Shown one piece after another: positions 7,598 through 17,073 of a DNA stretch of 57,372 nucleotides. Both the position numbers and the translations under genes were made by a program. Source of the DNA: Oscillatoriales cyanobacterium (lineage in GTDB: Bacteria; Cyanobacteriota; Cyanobacteriia; Cyanobacteriales; Microcoleaceae); contig RDXX01000076.1 of the NCBI GenBank assembly GCA_004292955.1, positions 1 to 57,372 of the forward strand, in the 5' to 3' direction. The notes under the pieces were generated by a model that made no database searches, was not told where the DNA came from, and was given only the letters and a program-made list of their open reading frames with translations. Each line of letters begins with the position of its first letter. Within the stretch, counting starts at the first letter, position 1.

Positions 7598-9943
7598 TCA
7601 CACTCGCTGCAACTTCGCCGTCCTCGGATCGATGATTTTCCGCCCCAAACCTGTAAACTTAATTGCCAGATTAGTTTTATCGCCCACTCCCAAAACGTGG
7701 GTAATTTCTCCGACTCCAAAAGCATGATGAAAAACTCGTTCCCCAGCTTTCCACTCTGATGGAGAACTCCCAGAATGGGCTGCTGAATTATTAGTTTTTC
7801 CCTGGGATCCAGCCGTTTTACCAGTCTTAGTTTTCTTCGTAGTTCCAGCCAACAAATGTGTTGGCAATTCTCCCAAAAATAGCGAAGGCGTGCAGTGTTC
7901 GCGGTATCCTCCCCAGAGGCGGCGTTCGCGAGTGTGAGTGAGAAATAGCAATTCCTGGGCGCGAGTGATGCCGACGTAGCACAAACGGCGTTCTTCTTCG
8001 ATCGCCTTTGGGTCATCTAAACTGCGGAAATTGGGAAATAAACCCTGTTCCATTCCGACGAGAAAGACTACGGGAAATTCTAACCCTTTGGCTGAGTGCA
8101 GCGTCATCAGCGATACGCGGGAATCGTCTTCTTTCAAGTCATCTAAATCGGATGCTAAAGATGCTTTTGCTAAAAATGATGTGAGGGTCGGTTCTTCGTT
8201 TTGTTCTTCAAATTGGATCACCGCATTGTACAATTCTCGAACGTTTTCGATCCGATTTTCGGCTTCTTCGGTTCCTTGGTTTTTCAAATCGTCAATGTAA
8301 CCGGAATCTTCGATAATTCCTTGGACAATTTGTGACGCGGACGTAGTTTCAAGTTTTTGTTGCCAATTACCGATCATTTGGGCAAACTTAACGATCGCTT
8401 TTGCCGATCGCCCTGCGAGAGTATTTACAGAAGACTCATCGCTGAGGATTTCCCACAACGGTATCCCCAACTGGGTTGCAGCCTCTTCGATTTTACCAAA
8501 TGTGGTGTCGCCAATGCCGCGGCGGGGAGTGTTGATGATGCGTTTGAGGCTGACGCTATCGTCGGGATTGGCGATCGTTCGCAGGTATGCTAAGATATCT
8601 TTGATTTCTTTGCGATCGTAAAACTTCAGACCGCCGACAATATTGTAGGGAATATCTAAGTACATTAACGCTTCTTCAAAGGAGCGAGATTGAGCGTTTG
8701 TGCGGTAGAGAATTGCAAAGTTGCTACCGTGTTCGTATTCGGAGTTTTGGCGCTTCAGCGTTTGAATTTGACCAGCTACAAATTGCGCTTCATCTATTTC
8801 GTTGTCAGCGCGCCACACCACAACCGGAGCTCCGGGTTCGCGAGTCGGGCGCAGAACCTTATCAATGCGTTCGGTATTGTGTTCTATCAAGTGGTTGGCG
8901 AGTTCGAGGATGTTTTCGCGCGATCGATAATTCTCCTCTAATTTTACCATTGTCTGAGTCTTCTCGTCCGACAAACCATCGCCAAAATCTTCTTGAAATT
9001 CCAGCAAGATAGTATAATCTGCCATCCGAAAACTGTAAATTGATTGATCGACATCACCCACGACAAAGATTGAGCGATTTTGCCATTTATCAAACTGTTT
9101 CGGGTCAACGTTATTCGTGACTAACATCCGAATCAAATCGTATTGAGTGCGGTTAGTATCTTGGTATTCGTCTACTAAAATATGGCAAAACTTTCTATGC
9201 CAATAATTTAATACTTGCTCATTTTGGGATAATAGTTTAACTGGAACGAGAATTAAATCGTCAAAATCTAAGCCGTTGTTAGCTGCTAAAGCATCTTGGT
9301 AGCGACTGTAAACATCGGCAATTACGCGCCCTCTGTAATCCGGTTCGGCGGCGAGGAATTCTTGAGGTGACCAACCTTTATTTTTAGCATTGCTGATGAC
9401 GTAGCGAACTTTGCGCGGGTCAAATTTCTTATCATCGAGGTTGAGGACTTTGGTAACGATTTGTTTGACGAGAGTTTGAGCATCTGACTCGTCAAAAATA
9501 GAAAAATTCTTCTTCCACTGGCGGCCTTTTTCATCTTGATATTTCTCAATGTCGTAGCGGAGAATTCGGCCGCACAGAGAGTGGAAAGTCCCCATCCAAA
9601 TCTGTTTGGTAATTCTGTGGTAAATTTGCGATCGCAATTTCGTCTGTATTTCCGGCGCTAAATCTGCCAAAGGTTTGCCATATTCCGCTTCAGCTTGCTG
9701 AGTCGCCAGCAATTTCTCAATTCTTTCTTTCATCTCCCTAGCGGCTTTATTGGTAAATGTCACCGCTAGAATATTTTCAGGATCGACTCGGTTGGTGCGA
9801 ACTAAGTTAGCTACGCGGTAAGTTAGAGCCCGGGTTTTCCCGGAACCGGCGCCTGCTACTACTAACAGCGGCCCGTTGTAATGGACGACTGCTTGGCGCT
9901 GGGATGGGTTGAGGTGGCTGAGGTGATCGGTAGTTTGAGTCAT
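7598..9943 (-). CDS. pcrA: ATP-dependent DNA helicase, UvrD/PcrA/Rep family
   Basis: A superfamily 1A 3'-5' helicase for nucleotide excision repair, mismatch repair and replication restart. Seen: Walker A AGAGSGKTRALTYR near residue 31, TFTNKAAREMKERI, the DEYQDTN Walker B, VGDVDQSIYSFR, LEENYRS, and motif V/VI in LMTLHSAKGLEFPVVFLVG and EEERRLCYVGITRA. The C-terminal 45 residues (FGVGEITHVLGVG) form the Tudor-like tail that contacts RNA polymerase in PcrA/UvrD. At 781 residues it has the usual length and is complete. A Ser/Thr/Lys-rich linker lies before the tail. Confidence 0.96.
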   Translation of the reverse strand: MTQTTDHLSHLNPSQRQAVVHYNGPLLVVAGAGSGKTRALTYRVANLVRTNRVDPENILAVTFTNKAAREMKERIEKLLATQQAEAEYGKPLADLAPEIQTKLRSQIYHRITKQIWMGTFHSLCGRILRYDIEKYQDEKGRQWKKNFSIFDESDAQTLVKQIVTKVLNLDDKKFDPRKVRYVISNAKNKGWSPQEFLAAEPDYRGRVIADVYSRYQDALAANNGLDFDDLILVPVKLLSQNEQVLNYWHRKFCHILVDEYQDTNRTQYDLIRMLVTNNVDPKQFDKWQNRSIFVVGDVDQSIYSFRMADYTILLEFQEDFGDGLSDEKTQTMVKLEENYRSRENILELANHLIEHNTERIDKVLRPTREPGAPVVVWRADNEIDEAQFVAGQIQTLKRQNSEYEHGSNFAILYRTNAQSRSFEEALMYLDIPYNIVGGLKFYDRKEIKDILAYLRTIANPDDSVSLKRIINTPRRGIGDTTFGKIEEAATQLGIPLWEILSDESSVNTLAGRSAKAIVKFAQMIGNWQQKLETTSASQIVQGIIEDSGYIDDLKNQGTEEAENRIENVRELYNAVIQFEEQNEEPTLTSFLAKASLASDLDDLKEDDSRVSLMTLHSAKGLEFPVVFLVGMEQGLFPNFRSLDDPKAIEEERRLCYVGITRAQELLFLTHTRERRLWGGYREHCTPSLFLGELPTHLLAGTTKKTKTGKTAGSQGKTNNSAAHSGSSPSEWKAGERVFHHAFGVGEITHVLGVGDKTNLAIKFTGLGRKIIDPRTAKLQRV

Positions 9944-10059
9944 AGTTGGATAGTTAGTTCTGGGATTTTTTTAAGGGATAAATAATACTTAGTGTTTGAT
10001 ACGGGGAGTTTTTTTAAGGTCAGGCGCGATCGCCCTACAATATAATATCATGAATATCG

Positions 10060-10243
10060 GACGCACGGTTGAAACCGCGCCTACACAAACGATGTCCGCC
10101 ATAAGACGGCGGTTGAAACCGCGTCTACACAAACCATGTCCGCCTTCGCGGACTGAATAAAATAAGATAATTTTCACTGCTTATTCTTCAACCCCTCTGA
10201 GCTCGGGTTTTGTCTGTATAGCCGCGGTTTCAACCGCCGGGTA
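10060..10243. repeat. GGCGGTTGAAACCGCG palindromic element, copy 2 of 3
   Basis: The left arm is duplicated (GGTTGAAACCGCG occurs at about 10070 and 10112), followed by the inner GTCCGCC...CGGACTG part and a right arm GCGGTTTCAACCGCCGGG. It ends 2 bp before the 3' end of the YkvA-like gene. Confidence 0.85.
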
Positions 10244-10245
10244 TT

Positions 10246-10629
10246 CTAACGTTTCAATATTTGTTTCAGCAAAATAGCAGCTAATATTCCCAAGCTAATC
10301 CAGATGGCAATAATTACAGCAGTGGCTGTCCTATTTATCGGTTTTCCTCGCTCTATTTCCGCGGCTGCTTTTTCCCGACACTCGGCTAAAACTTGTGGCG
10401 GAATCATCTTGATTACCAACCAAATTCCTAATGGTACAATTATTAAATCGTCCAAGTAGCCGAGAATTGGGATGAAGTCGGGAATTAAGTCGATCGGGCT
10501 AAAGGCATAGGCAACTGTAACACCTGCTAAAACTCTCGCGTACCAAGGTACTCTTTGGTCTGTACTGGCTAAATAAACAGCGTAAGTCTCTTTTTTGAGT
10601 TGGCGGGCAGCTTGTTTTAAGGATTGCAT
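10246..10629 (-). CDS. YkvA/DUF1232-family membrane protein
   Basis: A 127-residue protein with the DUF1232 core YARVLAGVTVAYAFSPIDLIPDFIPILGYLDDLIIVP, spanning a hydrophobic helix and the conserved SPIDLIPDFIP-x-LG-x-LDD signature. A second hydrophobic segment at the C terminus (TAVIIAIWISLGILAAILL) suggests membrane anchoring. The function of the family is unknown. On its coding strand, an array of TAGTCAT-type heptamers ends about 11 bp before the ATG and no ribosome binding site is visible. Divergent from the SIMPL gene. Confidence 0.85.
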   Translation of the reverse strand: MQSLKQAARQLKKETYAVYLASTDQRVPWYARVLAGVTVAYAFSPIDLIPDFIPILGYLDDLIIVPLGIWLVIKMIPPQVLAECREKAAAEIERGKPINRTATAVIIAIWISLGILAAILLKQILKR

Positions 10630-10639
10630 ATAAAAAATA

Positions 10640-10681
10640 ATGACTGATGACTAATAACCAATGATTAATGACTAATGACCA
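10640..10681. repeat. ATGACTA-type heptamer array upstream of the YkvA gene
   Basis: Units of TGACTAA/TGATTAA/TGACCAA lie 11 bp before the start codon of the minus-strand YkvA-like gene. A second array of the same unit lies at 10803-10831, on the far side of a palindrome. Confidence 0.9.
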
Positions 10682-10682
10682 A

Positions 10683-10803
10683 GGGTGCATCTGGGTTTTG
10701 AAGAGGGCGAAGCATGACCGCATATAAGTTATTAGTTATAATTTCATATTCACTGCGGTCATGCTTCGCCCCTACAGATATATTTGCCAAACCCAGATGC
10801 ACC
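10683..10803. repeat. Long palindrome with GGTGCATCTGGGTTTTG arms
   Basis: Outer arms GGTGCATCTGGGTTT / AAACCCAGATGCACC enclose inner arms GGGCGAAGCATGACCGC / GCGGTCATGCTTCGCCC. The architecture matches the palindromes at 25815-25932 and 32257-32370, but with a different inner core. Confidence 0.85.
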
Positions 10804-10930
10804 AATGACTAATGACTAATGACTAATGACTAAAATTTTTAGTTGCTAAAAACGTAACAGGCTGAATCTTTAGCAATTCCAGTGCGAAGGTCAAGTATAT
10901 CATCTGTTGTATGTGAGGAGCATCGAGTTT

Positions 10931-11677
10931 ATGAATTCAAATTTGCAACGCAATACTAGAATCAATTTCCGCAGTCTGCTAACAGCGTTATGTTTAACCT
11001 TAACTCTCGTTAGTTTTGTGAGATTAGATCCGGTACAGGCTCAAGAACAGCGGATCAGAACGCTAACGGTTACTGGGCGAGGTGTGGAAGCGATTCCGAC
11101 AACTCAAACTTTCGTGTATTTGGGGGTTGAGGTGCAGGGAAAAACGGCGGCCGAGGTGCAGCAGGAAGCGGCAAAGCGATCGTCCGCTGTGGTAGAGTTA
11201 CTGCGATCGCGCCAAGTACAAAAACTCGAAACTACCGGCATCTCCCTCAACCCGAATTACAGCTACGAAAACAACCAACAGCGCTTATTAATAGGGTATA
11301 CTGCTACAAATACCGTCAGTTTTCGTATCAATACTCAATCTGCTGGCACTTTGCTAGACGATGCAGTGAGCGCCGGAGCAACCCGAATTCAAGGTGTGAG
11401 CTTTGTAGCTACCGAAAGTGCGATCGCCCAAGCTCAAAAACAAGCACTCAAAAAAGCAACTCAAGACGCTCAATCGCAAGCAGATGCAGTCTTAAACGCG
11501 CTCAACTTCAAGCGGGGAGAAATTCTCAGCATTCAAGTCAACGGTGCTTCCGCACCGCCTCCTGTGTACCAGAATTTTGGTGGTGTTCGTGCTGCTGGTG
11601 ATATTGCTCTTCCAACACCGGTGATAGGAGGGGAACAGCAGGTAAATGCTTCTGTGACTTTGCAAATTAGCTATTGA
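10931..11677 (+). CDS. Secreted SIMPL-domain (DUF541) protein
   Basis: A 248-residue protein with an N-terminal signal peptide (basic start, hydrophobic LLTALCLTLTLVSFV, likely cleavage after VQA) followed by a SIMPL/DUF541 domain, in which the TVTGRGVEAIPTTQ opening and the IQGVSFVATE segment are typical. The family is periplasmic or outer-membrane associated and of unclear function. I chose the ATG at 10931 because GAGGAG at 10914-10919 is a ribosome binding site for it; an upstream TTG at 10907 would lengthen the signal peptide. It stands alone. Confidence 0.85.
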   Translation: MNSNLQRNTRINFRSLLTALCLTLTLVSFVRLDPVQAQEQRIRTLTVTGRGVEAIPTTQTFVYLGVEVQGKTAAEVQQEAAKRSSAVVELLRSRQVQKLETTGISLNPNYSYENNQQRLLIGYTATNTVSFRINTQSAGTLLDDAVSAGATRIQGVSFVATESAIAQAQKQALKKATQDAQSQADAVLNALNFKRGEILSIQVNGASAPPPVYQNFGGVRAAGDIALPTPVIGGEQQVNASVTLQISY

Positions 11678-11694
11678 TGTTGTGCAGTGCGAGC

Positions 11695-11788
11695 GTCCCC
11701 GCTCGCGTTCAGAATAACCCCCCGCTCGCGTTCAGAATAACCCCCCGCTCGCGTTCAGAATAATCCCTCGTAAGGGTTCAGAATAATT
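11695..11788. repeat. Tandem repeat, 23-bp unit
   Basis: Three near-perfect units of CCCGCTCGCGTTCAGAATAA plus three bases, and a fourth degenerate one. It lies between the convergent SIMPL and histidine kinase genes. Confidence 0.9.
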
Positions 11789-11908
11789 GCTCGCACTCTC
11801 GCGATCGATCGCGATTGGGAACGCTCGCACTCGGCTATAATTCCGATATCATCGGCTTTGATTTCAAGCCGACACAGTTAGGAAGTTATTAATAGCTGAA
11901 ACCATTGC

Positions 11909-11954
11909 TTTCCTTCTTCCTTCTTCCTTCTTCCTTCTTCCTTCTTCCTTCTTC
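11909..11954. repeat. CTTCTTC heptamer array
   Basis: About six TTCCTTC units end 7 bp from the 3' end of the minus-strand response regulator-kinase gene. Confidence 0.95.
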
Positions 11955-11961
11955 TATAAAA

Positions 11962-13233
11962 TTAAATAGGAAGTTCGATCGCAAATTCAGTACCTTTCCC
12001 GGCGATAGACTTGCAGAACAATTGACCGCCGTGCTTATCACTCACAATCTGCTTAGCGATCGACAATCCCAGCCCCGTGCCCTTACCAACCGCTTTCGTG
12101 GTAAACAAAGGTTCAAACAAATGTTGTTGAATCTCCTCCGTCATTCCCAACCCGTTATCCGCAATTCGGACGATCGCACTTTCGCGCAAAACTTCCGTAC
12201 TAATCGTAATATTCAGAGGACGCTGGTCTTTTTCCCAAGCCTCTTCCACAGCATCAATCGCATTTGCCAGCAAATTCATAAACACTTGGTTCATCGGGCC
12301 GGGATAGCATTTAATTAGGGGCAATTCACCGTAGTTTTGGATAACTTCAATGGCGGGGCGACATCCTTGATCCTTGAGTCGGTGTTTTAACAGCAACAGC
12401 GTACTATCTAGAGTTTGGTGCAGCTCAATCGCGCTCACAGTATCTCCATCCGAACGAGCAAAGTTTCGCAGCGACAGCGAAATATCTTTAATGCGCTCAG
12501 TGCCTACTTCCATGGAATCTAACAAGTGAGAAAAATCCTCGATCACAAACTCCAAATCTATGTCTTCAATCTTGCTAGCGATATCTGATGGAGGTTCAGG
12601 ATAATATTTTTGATAAAGGCTAAGAAGTTCTGTAATCTCAGTAAGATATTCCTTTGCAGGCGCAATGTTGCTGACCATAAAACTCAGCGGGTTGTTAATT
12701 TCATGGGCGACTCCCGCCACGAGTTGTCCCAGGGCGGACAGTTTTTCTTGCTGCACTACCTTGACTTGGGCTTTTTGTAAAGCGCAAGTGCGTTCTGTAA
12801 CTTGCTGTTCCAGATTGTCGGTCAACTCTTTGAGCCGCCAGTGAATGTTAACTCTCGCAATTACTTCGTCTTGTTCAAAAGGTTTTGTGATGTAATCCAC
12901 CGCACCTAATGACAATCCTTTCATCTTACTTTCGGCATCTGCTAAAGCAGTCATAAAAATGACTGGAATTGCCTTTGTTAGCTGGTTCTCTTTAATTCGG
13001 CGACAGGTTTCAAAGCCGTCGATTCCCGGCATTTGCACATCTAGCAAAATTAGTTCTGGAAAAAAGTTTTTTGCCGGATTGACCGGACATTTTTCTAGCA
13101 TAACGAGCGCCGATTCTCCGTCCACGGCTACCCGCACTTTGTAGCCTGCTGTTTTTAAGGCTTGCGACAGCACAGACAAATTGGTGGCACTGTCATCTAC
13201 TATCAAAATAAATTTTTTATCAGACTCAAGCAT
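11962..13233 (-). CDS. Response regulator-histidine kinase, REC-HisKA-HATPase
   Basis: A soluble 423-residue two-component protein. The N-terminal receiver domain (about 8-125) has the acidic pair in IVDDSA, the phospho-acceptor Asp65 in LILLDVQMPG and Lys in YITKPF. A coiled coil at about 135-165 follows, then a HisKA domain with His177 in VAHEINNPLSF, and an HATPase domain with an N box (NLLANAID) and G boxes (DNGLGM, GKGTGLGLSI). It lies 11 bp downstream of the large hybrid kinase and is probably co-transcribed, which suggests that the membrane kinase phosphorylates this receiver. The output target is unknown. Confidence 0.92.
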   Translation of the reverse strand: MLESDKKFILIVDDSATNLSVLSQALKTAGYKVRVAVDGESALVMLEKCPVNPAKNFFPELILLDVQMPGIDGFETCRRIKENQLTKAIPVIFMTALADAESKMKGLSLGAVDYITKPFEQDEVIARVNIHWRLKELTDNLEQQVTERTCALQKAQVKVVQQEKLSALGQLVAGVAHEINNPLSFMVSNIAPAKEYLTEITELLSLYQKYYPEPPSDIASKIEDIDLEFVIEDFSHLLDSMEVGTERIKDISLSLRNFARSDGDTVSAIELHQTLDSTLLLLKHRLKDQGCRPAIEVIQNYGELPLIKCYPGPMNQVFMNLLANAIDAVEEAWEKDQRPLNITISTEVLRESAIVRIADNGLGMTEEIQQHLFEPLFTTKAVGKGTGLGLSIAKQIVSDKHGGQLFCKSIAGKGTEFAIELPI

Positions 13234-13244
13234 GATTTTCCCCC

Positions 13245-16037
13245 TTAAACTTTTGATAAATGTTCTTGAATCAATGCCCGCAGCTCTTTGACTTGAAAAC
13301 CTTCTGCCAAAACGAGTATTTTTTGGGCAAAAATCGCGTGTTCTGGATTCGCTGTTTGGATTTCCTCGGCAATCTCGATTACCGCATCTAAATCGCCAGA
13401 TTGAGCTTGTTCATCTAATAACTGTAAAATCTCGATCGCCGGAATCTGCATTTCATTTGGCATCGCATTTTGCGCTTTTTTACGCGCAGTTACTGTGTCG
13501 TCATATACCCAGTCCAATTGCAAATATTTTTGAAGTAAGCCTAGCAATACATCTGCTTGTACTGGTTTTGGCAAAAAATCATTTCCGCCTGCATCCAGGC
13601 TCTTTTGGCGATCGATCTCAAACACGCTTGCAGACGACACTAGCACGATCGCATCTCGCAGTTGAGGATGAGTGCGGATTTGGTGCAAAAACTCGAATCC
13701 GTCCATCACCGGCATCGCTAAATCGGTGAGGATTAAATCGGGTTTGGTGGCTAAAGCGATATCGAGTCCTTCCTTACCATCAGCCGCTTCAATCATCTTA
13801 AAGCCGATCGGTTCTAGCAAGTTCACCAGCACAGCCCGATTTTCCCACCTGTCATCCACCACCAGAATTTTGCGTTTTTCACCCAAGTAACCCAAAACAG
13901 CGCCCTGTTCGACGATTCTCGAACTATCAGCCCAATTTTGCGCCTCCGGGAGTGACACTTCAAAGGAAAAAATACTGCCAACTCCTGCACGACTGTCGAT
14001 CGCAATTTCACTCTGCATCAAACCCACAATCTTTTGACTGATCGCGAGTCCCAATCCAGTACCTTCCGATTGTTTTTTCACATCACCTACTTGCTCAAAA
14101 GGTAAAAATATTTTCTTAACTTGTACTGCGGTCATTCCCGGGCCTGTATCTTCAACTGTAAAGCGAATTTTATATATTTTTTGATTTAAATTTAACTGAG
14201 AACTTGAATCGGAAAACTCAGCATCTTTAATCACATCAACCTGAAAAACCACTCCGCCTTTTTCCGTAAACTTAGTTGCATTTCCCAGCAAATTTAGCAG
14301 CACTTGGCGCAAACGTTTTTCATCACCGCAAACCCCTGTCGGGAGTTGCGAATCAATCTGCAAATCAAAGGTAATTGCCTTTTCCTGGGCGCGAATCATG
14401 CAGATTTCCGCAACACCTTGGATGAATGAAGGTAGGTGAAAAGCTGTGGGATGCAATTCGAGTTTCCGGGCTTCAATTTTCGACAAATCCAAGACATCAT
14501 TAATCAGCGTTAGCAGGTGCGAACCGCACTGATAAATGATATCAACACCGCTGCGTCCTTTTTGCGTCATCGGTTCGCTGCGCTGGAGAATTTGTGCGTA
14601 GCCTAAAATGCCGTTGAGGGGAGTTCGCAATTCGTGGCTCATGTTAGCCAAAAATTCGCTTTTGGCGCGGTTGGCGCCGTCTGCCATTTCTTTGGCAATT
14701 TTGAGTTCTACGGTGCGTTCTTCGACGCGCTGTTCGAGTTCGAGGTTGGTGTTTTCGAGGGCTGTAAAAGAGTCGCGCAGTTGCTGCGCCATGTCGTTGA
14801 AGGATTCCGAAAGCACGCCCAGTTCATTCTTACCGGAGACTTCCACAGTGCGATCGAACTTCCCAGAGGCGAAATCCTGTGATGCTTGGCTCAATAGTGC
14901 GATCGGCCCAGCAATCAGGCGGGAAGTGTAAAAACCCACAACCGTAGCCACAATTAAGGCGCCGATACAAAATAGAATCGTAGTGCGAGTATTAGCATTA
15001 ATTTGCCCCATGAAATCCGATTCAGGAACCGCCACAACTACCAACCAATCCAATCCCCACTCATCTTTCCAGGGTAAAATTTGGACAAACTGGTGTTCTT
15101 TATTCAGCAAGAAATCAAGCTGTTGATTATCTTTAATCTTGTTGAGATCGCCAAAATGCTTAACTAAATATTGAGATGTCGATCGGATCAGCACATCGCT
15201 ACTTTCTGATGCGTTTAACCGTTTAGGCTTGCCATCAATCAATTTAAAAGGTTGCTCGGTGCTGGAACTCGCAACAATTAGCCCGCTGCGTTCCAAAATA
15301 AACGTTTTGCCCGATTTACTGACTTTCAATTTACGCAAAAAATCGCTAATTTCCGAAAGACGCTGGTCGATGACTATGACACCAATTAGTTGATTGTTCT
15401 TGTCATAAATCGGTCTGTTTGCAGAAACAGACAGAGGATAAGGCGTGGTTGTCCACTGATATAAAACCCATGTCTGTTTTCCAGCTTTAACCGTGTTTGA
15501 GTACCACGGTTCTTTCTCGAACTCAAAATTTTTAAATATCTCAGCAAGCTTAGTGGGATTGCCCTGACTATCTGTATTGTAAAAGTAATGATCTCGATTG
15601 CCACGTTGCTTTGGATTGCTGATGCCAGAAATAATATTTTGATCTGTTTGATATCCAGCACCCGCATACTCGCCTCCTGGAGCGCCAAAGCTGATGTAGC
15701 CGACATTAAACAATTGCATCTGTTTCCAGAAAAAACGAGCCATATTATCTAAATCTTTGGGATCGAGCAATCCCACATCGAAGGCATCACCATTAACTTG
15801 AGCAAGGTGGCGTGCTGTGTCGAGTTGGCTGTCCAGATGCTGGTCAATGCGGCTGCTGACTTCAGTCCGCAGTTGAGATGCCAAATCGTTGACTGCTTTC
15901 TGTCCGTTGCGAAAAGATAAGTAGCCAACAATGCCGACCGCCCCCATGATTTGTAACACGAAGGGGACAATCAAAACAGCTCGCAGCGGGGCGCTACCTA
16001 TGAGTTTGTTAAAGATTGAAGCCTGGGATGATGGCAT
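13245..16037 (-). CDS. Membrane hybrid histidine kinase, dCache-HAMP-HisKA-HATPase-REC
   Basis: A 930-residue sensor. A transmembrane helix at about 20-42, a periplasmic double-Cache-like domain to about 345 (GPWYSNTVKAG-like region and VVVAVPESDF before the second membrane helix at 352-372), then HAMP to about 425 and a coiled coil. HisKA carries His468 in MSHELRTPLNG. HATPase shows NLLGNATKF, DTGPGM and GTGLGLAIS. A receiver domain with VVDDRWENR and DLAMPVMDG lies near 745-870, followed by a 60-residue helical tail. The Cache domain normally binds small molecules such as amino acids; the ligand is not predictable here. First gene of a two-gene operon. Confidence 0.93.
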   Translation of the reverse strand: MPSSQASIFNKLIGSAPLRAVLIVPFVLQIMGAVGIVGYLSFRNGQKAVNDLASQLRTEVSSRIDQHLDSQLDTARHLAQVNGDAFDVGLLDPKDLDNMARFFWKQMQLFNVGYISFGAPGGEYAGAGYQTDQNIISGISNPKQRGNRDHYFYNTDSQGNPTKLAEIFKNFEFEKEPWYSNTVKAGKQTWVLYQWTTTPYPLSVSANRPIYDKNNQLIGVIVIDQRLSEISDFLRKLKVSKSGKTFILERSGLIVASSSTEQPFKLIDGKPKRLNASESSDVLIRSTSQYLVKHFGDLNKIKDNQQLDFLLNKEHQFVQILPWKDEWGLDWLVVVAVPESDFMGQINANTRTTILFCIGALIVATVVGFYTSRLIAGPIALLSQASQDFASGKFDRTVEVSGKNELGVLSESFNDMAQQLRDSFTALENTNLELEQRVEERTVELKIAKEMADGANRAKSEFLANMSHELRTPLNGILGYAQILQRSEPMTQKGRSGVDIIYQCGSHLLTLINDVLDLSKIEARKLELHPTAFHLPSFIQGVAEICMIRAQEKAITFDLQIDSQLPTGVCGDEKRLRQVLLNLLGNATKFTEKGGVVFQVDVIKDAEFSDSSSQLNLNQKIYKIRFTVEDTGPGMTAVQVKKIFLPFEQVGDVKKQSEGTGLGLAISQKIVGLMQSEIAIDSRAGVGSIFSFEVSLPEAQNWADSSRIVEQGAVLGYLGEKRKILVVDDRWENRAVLVNLLEPIGFKMIEAADGKEGLDIALATKPDLILTDLAMPVMDGFEFLHQIRTHPQLRDAIVLVSSASVFEIDRQKSLDAGGNDFLPKPVQADVLLGLLQKYLQLDWVYDDTVTARKKAQNAMPNEMQIPAIEILQLLDEQAQSGDLDAVIEIAEEIQTANPEHAIFAQKILVLAEGFQVKELRALIQEHLSKV

Positions 16038-16504
16038 ATGACAATTCGCTATTGCAGCGATGCGGATATTCTTTTTGCTCGACTACACTTAGGCAAGCTG
16101 TTTTTTTATAGACATCGATCGGGCGATCGCCTTTATTTGAGTATCACCTAATTTGTGGTTATGTATCGATATTAACCCAAAAATGGTTTAAGCTAATATT
16201 TTTCACAATGAATTTAATACCTCGCCCGCACAGCAGCACTTCTAGAAGTTTCTCTAAGTTCCTCGGAGAAACGAGGTTAATGAGGTAAGGGCGTTGTTGA
16301 GGTGTTGTTCGCACTGTCCTGGTAAATAAATATCAGGGGATTCTCGTAGGAGTTGTGCCTAATTTATACTTGAAGTTTGGTGGCAAATACTTAAGTACAT
16401 AGAATCGGATAAGTGCGATCGAGAGTTGTTTGGGCGATCGCATATTTAAAGTAAAATAAAAGAGAAAGTCCGTGCAGAGTGCCTCCTCTTTTTGAGCGCC
16501 ACAC
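16038..16504. other. Intergenic region without a gene
   Basis: 467 bp between the hybrid kinase start and the SH3b gene 3' end. It holds a small palindrome near 16260 (CCTCGGAGAAACGAGG) and several GATCG-rich motifs. No conserved frame was found; the kinase promoter should lie near 16040-16150. Confidence 0.5.
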
Positions 16505-16885
16505 CTAGGGATTAGGACATCTGAGTTTCAAAAAGTCTGCTTTGATCCAACCTTTGTACTCACTTGCTCTCAATCTTGTCGTCAAATACCAGACATTTCC
16601 TTCACTATCTTTGCGACTGAGTGGAGATACGACAGCACTTTTATTTTGGTCATCATTAGCGACAATGACTAGATTTCCTACCGATACAGTGCCTACAACG
16701 CTAAAAATGCTTCCCGCACCCGATCTGATATTAACTTGTGAGCCAATATCTTCACCTACAATATCGGCAACGCAGCTTTTGTCTGTGATAGATTGAGCGC
16801 TGACGCTTTTAGTGATTTGTGGAGCGAAGATAGTGAGAGTGGCGATTTCTACAAATACGAAAACGCAAATTTTTACAGGTTTCAT
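16505..16885 (-). CDS. Secreted SH3b-like protein
   Basis: Encodes about 126 residues. A signal peptide (MKPVKICVFVFVEIATLTIF, cleavage probably after VSA) precedes a bacterial SH3-like domain with the common VNIRSGAGSIFSVVGTV motif and a closing GWIKADFL. Cys pair: one near the start of the domain and one near the end (KLRCPNP), possibly a disulphide. Such domains bind cell wall peptides. The frame is open upstream to 16951, but those 22 residues copy the start of XisH and would mask the signal peptide, so I chose the internal ATG. No clear ribosome binding site precedes it. Confidence 0.65.
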   Translation of the reverse strand: MKPVKICVFVFVEIATLTIFAPQITKSVSAQSITDKSCVADIVGEDIGSQVNIRSGAGSIFSVVGTVSVGNLVIVANDDQNKSAVVSPLSRKDSEGNVWYLTTRLRASEYKGWIKADFLKLRCPNP

Positions 16886-16951
16886 GAGTTGAAGATGAGC
16901 GACAATCAGAGCTTGCTTGAGTGCATCGTGGTAGATATCTTGAACTGGCAT
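16886..16951 (-). pseudogene. 5' fragment of a second xisH gene
   Basis: The first residues, MPVQDIYHDALKQALI, closely match the intact XisH start at 18574 (MPAKDIYHDAVKQALI). DNA identity extends upstream of the start codon into the shared GTAATTTGATATT leader. The fragment runs in frame into the SH3b gene, so a transcript from the old xisH promoter could translate either product. Confidence 0.75.
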
Positions 16952-17073
16952 CGCGAGGCGAGGTAATTTGATATTCTACATTTTAGCTCAAGTGCGATCG
17001 CCCGGGAGCTGCATCCCAAGCGCGATCGCACGCATATCCAATCCGGTACCTCACTGCCACAAACGAGCGTTCC

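Noticed and set aside
16505..16951. One 148-residue protein with an XisH-like N terminus and an SH3b domain
   Set aside because: The XisH part is a fragment, and the signal peptide begins at an internal ATG; a real fusion would lose secretion.
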